Assembly (NCBI GenBank): GCA_036563875.1
Contig: DATCLO010000103.1
Coordinates: 1-64,000, forward strand
Direction of reading: 5' to 3'
Length of the DNA: 64,000 nucleotides
From: ZC4RG29 sp036563875
Lineage (GTDB): Bacteria > Bacteroidota > Bacteroidia > Cytophagales > Cyclobacteriaceae
This document shows positions 33,603-41,369 of the stretch, one piece after another; within the stretch, counting starts at the first letter, position 1, and each line of letters starts with the position of its first letter. The position numbers and the translations under genes were made by a program. Below the pieces are notes generated by a model that worked only from the letters and a program-made list of their open reading frames with translations, was not told where the DNA came from and made no database searches.

Positions 33603-36315
33603 TAAAGGCATACGTCCCGGATCCCACTGCAAACTTCACATTCCCACCCTCCGTCGTCACGGCACGTATACCTTTCGCCCGATCAAGGGTCGTCTTGCCT
33701 TCGGTAATTTGTTTGCCCGCTGCGTCCGGTAGGGTGACCGTCGCTGTTGTGTTTGGTGGTACGGTAATTTCTACCGTGATCACACCGTCCTTGATCGACC
33801 AACCCGACGTAACGGTACCGTATAGGGTCTCCAGCGATGCTCTTGCGTGCGTAAAGTCGCCGCCGGGTTGCGGGGCGATAATGATATGCTTATATCCGGG
33901 TGCTGCGCGATCGGGATTGATGCCCGCGATGGTTTTGTACATCCAGTCGCCAATAGCGCCATAGGCATAGTGATTAAAGGAGTTCATTCCCGGCGTCTGG
34001 AATGTGCTGTCGGGTTTGATACCATCCCACCGCTCCCAAATGGTAGTGGCGCCCATCTTGACAGGATAAAGCCACGACGGATAGGACTCCTGAAGCAGAA
34101 GCTGATAGGCAACATCGGTATATCCGAAGCGGCTCAGTACATGACACAGGTAGGGTGTACCCAAAAAACCAGTAGTGAGGTGGTTGCCATATGCCTTGAT
34201 GTTCTCCACCAGACGCGCTGCGGCGGCCTCGCGTTGGGATTCCGGAAGGATGTCGAACTGAAGTGCCAGGACGTACGCGGTTTGTGTGCTGGACACCAGA
34301 CGGCCTGTCAAGGTCATGTACTCCTTCCTGTACGCGTCCGTAATCTTTTGGAGCAGATCTTCGTAATGCGCGACGTCCTGATTCATGCCGAGAATTTTCG
34401 CGGCATCGATTAGCAATCGTGTCGAGTTGATAAAAAACGACTGGGCGATGAGGTACTTGTCGGTCACTGCCGACCTTCCGTCGTTGTCATCGAACGGTCG
34501 GTAAAAGAGCCAGTCACCAAAGTGGAAGCCCTTGTTCCAAAGGTAATTTTCATCCATGGCGCCGGCCATGAAATCAACCCATCGCTTCATGGATGTATAC
34601 TGATCTTTCAGGAAGGTAGTGTCACCGTAAACCGTATACATGGCCCACGGGATAATCGTGGCGGCGTCGGCCCAGCCAGCGGAAGCGGAGGCATCTTCGC
34701 CGAGCACATTGGGAATCACAAACGGAACACGACCGTTTGAGGTCTGGTCTGCCGCCAGGTCTTTAAGCCACTTACTGAAGAATGCCGCCACATTCATGTT
34801 GAACGCAGCGGTGTTCGCAAAGACCTGAGCATCGCCCGTCCAGCCAAGACGCTCGTCGCGTTGCGGACAATCCGTGGGTACATCCAGGAAATTACCTTTC
34901 TGTCCCCACTTAATATTGTGTTGGAGCTGATTGACTAGTGGATGGGAACACTCAAAGTGCCCGGTAGACTTCATGTCCGAATGCAGGACCACGGCTTCGA
35001 TCTGACCTGTTCCGGAAGGGAAATTTTCGAGCCGCACGTAACGGAATCCCATAAACGTAAAACGCGGCTCGTATTGCTCTTCACCGCCACCCTTAAGCGT
35101 GTAGGTGATCATTGCCTTTGCATCACGGAGGTTGTCGAGGTAAAAGTTGCCGTCTTTGTCCAACACTTCCGCGTGGCTGATTTTGAGGGTATGGCCGGCA
35201 GGACCTGAGATGCGAAAGCGGACCCAGCCGACGAGGTTCTGCCCGAAGTCGAGCACCATCTCACCCTTGGGCGTCGTAAGTGCGGCGACGGGGCGAATAA
35301 CTTCCTGCCGGCGAATTGGTTCATTCGCGGTAGCGACCAGCACATCTTTGCTGTCATCAGAAACAGTTACTCCCTGCCACCCGCTGTCGTCGTAGCCTGC
35401 GCTGGTCCAACCGGTTTTTTCCTGACGCGCATCGTAAATCTCACCGTGATATATCTCGGCCATTCGCAGTGCACCTGTCGACGATTTCCATGAGTTGTCG
35501 GATGTGATGCGGTCAGTACTTCCGTCGGCATACGTGATCTCAAGCTGGTACAGCAATGCGACATCATTGCCGTACATATTTCGTTGCCTGCTAAAGCCAA
35601 TGTTTCCCCGGTACCATCCATCGGCGAGCATCACACCGGTGGCATTTTCCCCGTTCTTCAGTTGGCCGGTTACGTCGTATACCTGGTATTGGAGCCGCTT
35701 GTTGTAGCTCGTCCACCCCGGTGTCAACACGGCATCGCCTACGCGTTGTCCGTTGAGGTGTGCTTCATACAGTCCGTGCGATGTCACGTACAATCGAGCC
35801 GATCGCACCGGCTTGTTTACGGTAAAGCTCTTTCTAACGAGAACAGCGGGCCGCTCCTCGGCCTCCGGGTTGTCGGAAAGCGGCCGTATCCATTGTGCGG
35901 ACCACTCGCTTTTCGAAAGCAGGCCCATTTCCCAGAAAGCGGGTGCACTCCATGCAGAGGCTTTGTTGTTTCCGTCCCACACACGAACCTGCCAGTACAG
36001 ACGTTGCCGCGACTGCAGGGCCGGGCCAGCATACCGAACATGTGTCGATTGGCTTGACGCTACCTTACCTGAAGACCAGATTATGTTCCTGCCGTAGCTG
36101 ATGTCAGGACTTGTTCCTACGCGAATTTCGTACGCCGACTGTATGACATCGCGTGCACTGGATCGGATTTTCCAGCTTAGCCGCGGCTGCGCTGCATCAA
36201 TTCCGATAGGATTAACGAGATACTCGCAAACAAGGTCCGTCACTTCAAGTCGCTGTGCAATCGACACATGGGCGACCGACATTCCAATCAGGAGTACGAG
36301 AACACGAAAGAACAT
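33571..36315 (-). CDS. GH78 alpha-L-rhamnosidase, secreted
   Basis: 914 residues from the ATG that begins the signal peptide MFFRVLVLLIGMSVAHVSIA; the frame is open 22 codons further up but without signal-peptide character. After the signal peptide come an Ig-like domain (LVCEYLVNPIGIDAAQPRLSW), Bac_rhamnosid_N (about 160-320), the C-terminal CBM-like and (alpha/alpha)6 catalytic domain with DVPTDCPQRDERLGWTGDAQVF (acidic catalytic region) and GATTIWERWDG, then the Bac_rhamnosid_C beta sandwich. It removes terminal rhamnose from plant glycosides or pectin (RG-I). The final residues WQWAAGSGQ come from an intergenic repeat. No SusCD pair is next to it. Confidence 0.93.
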   Translation of the reverse strand: MFFRVLVLLIGMSVAHVSIAQRLEVTDLVCEYLVNPIGIDAAQPRLSWKIRSSARDVIQSAYEIRVGTSPDISYGRNIIWSSGKVASSQSTHVRYAGPALQSRQRLYWQVRVWDGNNKASAWSAPAFWEMGLLSKSEWSAQWIRPLSDNPEAEERPAVLVRKSFTVNKPVRSARLYVTSHGLYEAHLNGQRVGDAVLTPGWTSYNKRLQYQVYDVTGQLKNGENATGVMLADGWYRGNIGFSRQRNMYGNDVALLYQLEITYADGSTDRITSDNSWKSSTGALRMAEIYHGEIYDARQEKTGWTSAGYDDSGWQGVTVSDDSKDVLVATANEPIRRQEVIRPVAALTTPKGEMVLDFGQNLVGWVRFRISGPAGHTLKISHAEVLDKDGNFYLDNLRDAKAMITYTLKGGGEEQYEPRFTFMGFRYVRLENFPSGTGQIEAVVLHSDMKSTGHFECSHPLVNQLQHNIKWGQKGNFLDVPTDCPQRDERLGWTGDAQVFANTAAFNMNVAAFFSKWLKDLAADQTSNGRVPFVIPNVLGEDASASAGWADAATIIPWAMYTVYGDTTFLKDQYTSMKRWVDFMAGAMDENYLWNKGFHFGDWLFYRPFDDNDGRSAVTDKYLIAQSFFINSTRLLIDAAKILGMNQDVAHYEDLLQKITDAYRKEYMTLTGRLVSSTQTAYVLALQFDILPESQREAAAARLVENIKAYGNHLTTGFLGTPYLCHVLSRFGYTDVAYQLLLQESYPSWLYPVKMGATTIWERWDGIKPDSTFQTPGMNSFNHYAYGAIGDWMYKTIAGINPDRAAPGYKHIIIAPQPGGDFTHARASLETLYGTVTSGWSIKDGVITVEITVPPNTTATVTLPDAAGKQITEGKTTLDRAKGIRAVTTEGGNVKFAVGSGTYAFSWQWAAGSGQ

Positions 36316-36696
36316 GATAGGTAGGTTTAGTCCGATTGCGAATCTAACAGAATAAGGTTCTTGTTTCCTATGACCAAGCAATTATCGTCGACACCAAACA
36401 GCCACGAAAGCAGGATACGTCAGGGAAGTATGCCGCGCAAAGAAACACGTTAGAGACGTCGCCAATTTGAAGGAACCGCCCATGAGGTTTATTCGGCGTA
36501 TTTTTCCCGATTTTCCGCGAGTTGAATAAATATTTGAAAACCTTCCGCTCTTTGGTTTTTTCGACAAATAGTTTACCTTCAAGTAGATCAAAAAGTAGTA
36601 TGCGCCGCTGTCAATCGTTCGCACTTGTTGCGAATGATTTCTAATGCAACCGTGTAGTCAGTTCAACGATCGCGACCTGCCGGAGGCAGGTCTGTT
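36316..36696. other. 381-nt divergent intergenic region before nuoA, with hairpin at 36674-36692
   Basis: Must contain the nuo operon promoter. Candidates are TTTGG at 36553 and TAGTTTAC about 14 nt later, a spacing shorter than usual. A perfect hairpin GACCTGCC-GGA-GGCAGGTC ends 4 nt before the TTG start of nuoA. An 80-codon open frame on the minus strand (36382-36624) has no protein-like features and is not called. Confidence 0.5.
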
Positions 36697-37134
36697 TTGG
36701 ACAAACCGGACAGTGTACTGTGGCCACTGTTCGCCTATGCAGGCATAGTATTTTGCCTCGTAGGCGCAATACTACTGCTATCCTGGTTCCTGGGACAGCG
36801 GCACAGGGAACGTGCGACCCGCGAGCCGTATGAAGGCGGCATCCTCAGCACAGGTTCCGCCCGCCTCCGATTCTCCTCGAAGTTTTATCTGATCGCCATG
36901 CTCTTCGTCATCTTCGACGTGGAGGCGGTGTTCATTTTCTCCTGGGCAATTGCATTTGAAGACCTGGGATGGGTAGGATACTGGGCTGTCCTCGTTTTCA
37001 TCGTTCTCCTGCTCCTGGTGCTCGTGTATGAATGGCGCAACGGTGCGCTCGACTTCGGCCCGAATGGCAGAAAAATCCTTCGTGCCTACAAGAAAATCAA
37101 AAAAGAAAAACCGCATGAACTGGTGGCTGAGTAA
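36697..37134 (+). CDS. nuoA: NADH-quinone oxidoreductase subunit A
   Basis: 145 residues with three membrane helices. Family motif REPYEGGILSTGSARLRFSSKFYLIAMLFVIFDVEAVFIFSWA, equal to the conserved YECG...R..V.FY.VAM.FLIFDVE region (here Glu-Gly-Gly replaces Glu-Cys-Gly). No ATG precedes the first helix in frame, so TTG at 36697 is the only reasonable start. It overlaps nuoB by 20 nt. First gene of the complex I operon; proton-pumping membrane arm. Confidence 0.94.
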   Translation: MDKPDSVLWPLFAYAGIVFCLVGAILLLSWFLGQRHRERATREPYEGGILSTGSARLRFSSKFYLIAMLFVIFDVEAVFIFSWAIAFEDLGWVGYWAVLVFIVLLLLVLVYEWRNGALDFGPNGRKILRAYKKIKKEKPHELVAE

Positions 37135-37753
37135 GGCGAATGATCCAGTCTCCGCCACTCGCGGAACCGGATCGATGGAAGAGGCCGTCAGGCAGAGCAT
37201 TCTGCTGACGACGGTGCAGGGACTGTTGCGATGGGGAAGAAAGAACTCAATGTGGCCCTTCCACTTCGGCTTGTCGTGCTGCTTCGTAGAAATGGCGACA
37301 AGCATGACACCCAAATACGATCTCGCTCGCTTTGGTGCCGAAGTGATCCGTGGCACGCCGCGTGAAGCGGACGTGATGATCATTGCAGGAACTGTGTTCA
37401 TCAAGATGGCACCCATCATCAAAAGACTGCACGAGCAAATGATGGAACCCAGATGGGTGATTTCAATGGGATCCTGCGCCAACTCGGGAGGTATGTACGA
37501 CATCTACAGCGTGGTTCAGGGCGTCGACAAATTTCTGCCTGTAGATGTGTATGTCCCCGGATGTCCGCCACGCCCCGATGCTTTCATGGAAGGTTTGCTC
37601 CTCCTGTCGGAAAGTGTTGGCAAGGAAACACGCCCTCTGAGCTGGACTATCGGTGATCAGGGCGTAATACGACCGGAGAAAATTTCGGTAAAAGAACGAA
37701 AGCGCGAGTACCGCAGTACGATGACAGAATTCAGATCACCTGACGGGTTGTAA
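37115..37753 (+). CDS. nuoB: NADH-quinone oxidoreductase subunit B
   Basis: 212 residues from MNWWLSKAND. Ligands of the N2 [4Fe-4S] cluster are all visible: tandem Cys55-Cys56 (LSCCFVEM), Cys121 (GSCANSGG) and Cys150 (PGCPPRPDA). N2 passes electrons to quinone at the peripheral arm/membrane junction. The C-terminal 30 residues are longer than usual and basic. Starts within the end of nuoA. Confidence 0.96.
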   Translation: MNWWLSKANDPVSATRGTGSMEEAVRQSILLTTVQGLLRWGRKNSMWPFHFGLSCCFVEMATSMTPKYDLARFGAEVIRGTPREADVMIIAGTVFIKMAPIIKRLHEQMMEPRWVISMGSCANSGGMYDIYSVVQGVDKFLPVDVYVPGCPPRPDAFMEGLLLLSESVGKETRPLSWTIGDQGVIRPEKISVKERKREYRSTMTEFRSPDGL

Positions 37754-37785
37754 TAACCAGCTCGGTACAACCAAACGAGTCGCCT

Positions 37786-39534
37786 ATGGACAACGGACTT
37801 GAGCCAACGGAGTATCTTCAGATGAAGTTTGGTGAGGATACGGTCAGGCGGCAAACCACCGCCGACGGTATCGACACTATTTGGGTACCTGTTGGTCATG
37901 TTCTTGACGTGCTCGAATACCTGAAGAAGGGTATCCCACAACCCTTCATCATGTTTTATGATCTTACGGCGATTGATGAACGGTCGCGACGCAAACCCGA
38001 CGACTATCCCAATGGCGACTTCACACTTGTCTACCATCTCCTTTCATTTGCCCGCAATTCTTTTATCAGAATAAAAGTAGCACTCGAGGGTGAATATCCC
38101 ACAGCGCCGTCGGCTACACGACTCTGGCCGAACGTCGACTGGTATGAACGCGAGGTCTATGACATGTTTGGAATACGCTTTGACGGACACCCCAACCTCC
38201 GGCGAATCCTGATGCCCACAACCTGGGAAGGCCATCCTCTTCGCAAAGAACATCCTGCGCGCGCAACCGAGATAGGGCCTTACCGATTGTTCGATGAGAA
38301 GATCGATCGCGAACAATCCGCGCTGCAGTTTCACCCAGAAGAGTGGGGCATGGAAACGCAAACCGAAGACACCGACTTCATGTTCCTCAACATTGGTCCA
38401 CAACACCCTGGAACACACGGCGTGCTCCGCATCGTGCTCCAACTCGATGGTGAGGATATCGTTGACGCCGTGCCAGACATTGGCTTCCATCACCGGGGCG
38501 CGGAGAAGATGGCCGAACGACAATCGTGGCACACATACATTCCGTACACAGACCGCGTCGATTATCTAGGTGGCGTCAACAACAATCTCGCTTACCTGCT
38601 GGCTGTAGAAAAGCTGGCCGGTATACAAGTACCCGAACGCGCTCAGTACATACGCGTGATGATGTGTGAATTATTCCGCATCGCAAGCCATCTCGTCTGG
38701 TACGGAACGTTTGCGCAGGATGTAGGCCAGCTGTCCCCGGTGTTCTACATGTTCACCGACAGAGAAAGAGTATTCGAAATCGTAGAAGCCGTCTGCGGTG
38801 GCAGAATGCACCCCAACTGGTTCCGCATTGGCGGTGTGGCGCAAGACCTACCCGAAGGATGGCGTGACATGATCAAGAGGTTCCTCGACTATTTCCCGAA
38901 GCGATTGAAAGAGTACGATAACATGGTACTCAAGAACAGTCTCTTCAAGGCGCGAACTGTCGGCATCGGAATCTTTACGGCTGAAGAAGCGATCGAATGG
39001 GGGGTTACAGGCCCGGGATTGAGAGCCTGTGGATTCGACTGGGACTTCCGCAAGCGACAGCCTTATTCAGGATATGATCAATTTGAATTTGACGTTGCCC
39101 TCGCTTCCAATGGTGATTGCTACGATCGGGCTCTTGTACGCGTGGAGGAAATGCGGCAAAGCCTCCGCATTATTCGTCAGTGCGTGGATAACATGCCGGA
39201 TGGCAGCTACAAAGCGGACCATCCGCTTGCAACCCCGCCGGTGAAAAAATTCACAATGCATGACATTGAAACGCTCATCACGCATTTCCTCGGTGTGAGC
39301 TGGGGACCAGTCATCCCATCAGGTGAGGCAATGAGTGCCATTGAAGCAACGAAGGGAGCGAACAGCTACTACGCCATCAGCGACGGCAGCACGTCGCCCT
39401 ATCGCGTTCGCGTGCGCACACCGTCGTTTCCCCACATGCAGATGGTGAGATACATCAGCAAGGGATACACTGTGGGGGATTTATTAAGCATACTTGGAGC
39501 TATGGACTATGTACTTGCAGATATCGATAGATAA
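37786..39534 (+). CDS. nuoCD: NADH-quinone oxidoreductase fused subunits C and D
   Basis: 582 residues. NuoC part about 1-175 with the 30-kDa signature NVDWYEREVYDMFGIRFDGHPNLRRILM; NuoD part about 198-582 beginning FLNIGPQHPGTHGVLR with AEKMAERQSWHTYIPYTDR and the quinone-site HxxH-type region. The fusion is also found in Bacteroides and enterobacteria. NuoD forms much of the quinone pocket. The 32-nt gap after nuoB is the longest in the front half of the operon. Confidence 0.96.
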   Translation: MDNGLEPTEYLQMKFGEDTVRRQTTADGIDTIWVPVGHVLDVLEYLKKGIPQPFIMFYDLTAIDERSRRKPDDYPNGDFTLVYHLLSFARNSFIRIKVALEGEYPTAPSATRLWPNVDWYEREVYDMFGIRFDGHPNLRRILMPTTWEGHPLRKEHPARATEIGPYRLFDEKIDREQSALQFHPEEWGMETQTEDTDFMFLNIGPQHPGTHGVLRIVLQLDGEDIVDAVPDIGFHHRGAEKMAERQSWHTYIPYTDRVDYLGGVNNNLAYLLAVEKLAGIQVPERAQYIRVMMCELFRIASHLVWYGTFAQDVGQLSPVFYMFTDRERVFEIVEAVCGGRMHPNWFRIGGVAQDLPEGWRDMIKRFLDYFPKRLKEYDNMVLKNSLFKARTVGIGIFTAEEAIEWGVTGPGLRACGFDWDFRKRQPYSGYDQFEFDVALASNGDCYDRALVRVEEMRQSLRIIRQCVDNMPDGSYKADHPLATPPVKKFTMHDIETLITHFLGVSWGPVIPSGEAMSAIEATKGANSYYAISDGSTSPYRVRVRTPSFPHMQMVRYISKGYTVGDLLSILGAMDYVLADIDR

Positions 39535-39566
39535 AAGCTCCACGGTAACACTTCAACACTTTAGAG

Positions 39567-40031
39567 ATGCTTTCGCGAGAAGAAATATCAGAAATCGACC
39601 ACGCAACGTCAGCCGTACCTTATCGCCAGGCGGCGTGCATTGAGGCGTTGAAAGTCGTGCAAGCACATCGCAGATGGGTCTCTGACGAGAGTTTGCGCGA
39701 AGTGGCCAGTCACCTCAAGATGAGCGTCGACGAGGTTGATGCGGTGGCAACATTTTACAACCTGATCTTCCGAAAGCCGGTGGGTCGTCACATAATCCTG
39801 GTTTGCGACAGCATAAGCTGCTGGGTGATGGGATATGAACAGATTCGCGAGCGGCTGCGTGCTCACCTTGGAATTGACTATGGAGAGACAACGACCGATG
39901 GCCGGTATACGATGTTGCCAAACCCATGTCTGGGTACATGCGACTGTGCGCCGGCGCTGATGATTGACAACGACCTGTATCGCAAAGTAACACCTTCAAT
40001 GCTGGAGGGCATTCTTGAGAAATATTCTTGA
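39567..40031 (+). CDS. nuoE: NADH-quinone oxidoreductase subunit E
   Basis: 154 residues, thioredoxin-like fold. The N1a [2Fe-2S] ligands Cys80 and Cys85 (CDSISCWVMG) and Cys121 and Cys125 (PCLGTCDCAP) are present. Part of the NADH dehydrogenase module. The ATG is preceded by AACACTTTAGAG, which resembles the leader of the 54802 gene. nuoF starts 3 nt after its stop. Confidence 0.95.
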   Translation: MLSREEISEIDHATSAVPYRQAACIEALKVVQAHRRWVSDESLREVASHLKMSVDEVDAVATFYNLIFRKPVGRHIILVCDSISCWVMGYEQIRERLRAHLGIDYGETTTDGRYTMLPNPCLGTCDCAPALMIDNDLYRKVTPSMLEGILEKYS

Positions 40032-40034
40032 GTC

Positions 40035-41369
40035 ATGGAAAAGCCGCTCACCCAACATATTCGCGCCGATGGCAAGCCGCTTACTCTTGCGGAGTATGAG
40101 CGGGTGGGTGGATACAGCGCGCTGCGAAAGGTACTGAGCGGTATGACACCTGGTGATGTCTTGACTGTAGTGAAAGAGTCGAACTTACGCGGACGCGGTG
40201 GAGCGGGCTTTCCAACGGGACTGAAATGGAGTTTTGTTCCTCAGGATGGTTCCAAGCCGCGTTACCTCATCTGCAACGCAGACGAGATGGAGCCCGGAAC
40301 TTTCAAAGACCGGTTGCTGCTCGAATGTACACCGCATCAATTGATCGAAGGAATGATCATCGCCGCCTTCGCGATTGGTGCAGATATCTCTTACGTATTT
40401 CTGCGGTGGGCATACCGCGATGCTGCGCGCATCATTAACACCGCTATTCATGAAGCGAAGCAGGCAGGATACCTGGGAGCGAACATATTGAGATCCGGAT
40501 ACAACCTGGAGATGCACCTTCACACGGGGGCAGGTCGGTATATCTGCGGCGAGGAGACTGCATTGCTCAATTCCCTTGAAGGGAAACGCGCGATCCCAAG
40601 AGCCAAGCCACCATTCCCTCAGGTGAGCGGCCTGTTTGGCCGGCCTACGATTGTCAACAACGTAGAAACGCTGTGCTGCATTCCACCCATCATTGCGCTC
40701 GGAGCGGAATGGTTCAGGAAATTAAGTCTCACCTCTGATGCCGGAACGAAGATTTACGGCGTGAGTGGAAAGGTGAAAAAGCCGGGAGCCTGGGAGCTTC
40801 CCATGGGCGTGACGCTGCGTGAACTCATCGAAGAGCACGCTGGTGGCATGCTTGACGGCCATAAGTTTCGCGGCGCCCTTCCCGGCGGTGCGTCGACGGA
40901 TTTTCTCGTGGACCTTGACGTGAAGATGGATTATACGTCCGTGGCTGCTGCCGGAAGTCGCCTGGGTACAGGTACAGTGGTCGTGCTTGACGACCATACC
41001 TGTCCTGTTGGTTTTGTGCGAAACCTCGAGCAGTTCTTTGCGCAGGAATCGTGCGGCTTCTGCACGCCGTGTCGCGAGGGCATTCCCTGGATACGCAACA
41101 TTCTCACTGCGATGGAAAACGGAGATGGGCAACCCGGCGACATAGAACTCCTCGAGCAGCACGCCTTGTACCTCGGACCCGGTCACACATTCTGCGCGTT
41201 TGCACCGGGAGCGATGGAGCCTTTGCAAAGCGCACTGAAATACTTCCGCGACGACTTTGAACGTCACATTAATGAACATGCTTGTCCGTGGAGGCATGCA
41301 GTTAACGATCATAACAGTCACAACTTTTCACACTTTCAACCGAATCAATATGCCGCGGATACACATTGA
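40035..41369 (+). CDS. nuoF: NADH-quinone oxidoreductase subunit F (NADH/FMN-binding)
   Basis: 444 residues. NADH site GRGGAGFPTGLKW (about 54-66), FMN site GAGRYICGEETALLNSLEG, and the N3 [4Fe-4S] ligands ESCGFCTPCREG plus a distant Cys (HTFCAFAP). Entry point of electrons from NADH. After the usual end near HINEHACPW it runs on about 25 residues (His/Asn-rich) into nuoG, overlapping it by 20 nt. Confidence 0.95.
   Translation: MEKPLTQHIRADGKPLTLAEYERVGGYSALRKVLSGMTPGDVLTVVKESNLRGRGGAGFPTGLKWSFVPQDGSKPRYLICNADEMEPGTFKDRLLLECTPHQLIEGMIIAAFAIGADISYVFLRWAYRDAARIINTAIHEAKQAGYLGANILRSGYNLEMHLHTGAGRYICGEETALLNSLEGKRAIPRAKPPFPQVSGLFGRPTIVNNVETLCCIPPIIALGAEWFRKLSLTSDAGTKIYGVSGKVKKPGAWELPMGVTLRELIEEHAGGMLDGHKFRGALPGGASTDFLVDLDVKMDYTSVAAAGSRLGTGTVVVLDDHTCPVGFVRNLEQFFAQESCGFCTPCREGIPWIRNILTAMENGDGQPGDIELLEQHALYLGPGHTFCAFAPGAMEPLQSALKYFRDDFERHINEHACPWRHAVNDHNSHNFSHFQPNQYAADTH

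Noticed and set aside
36382..36624. 80-codon frame on the minus strand before nuoA
   Set aside because: No start context, no motif, and it covers the likely promoter region.
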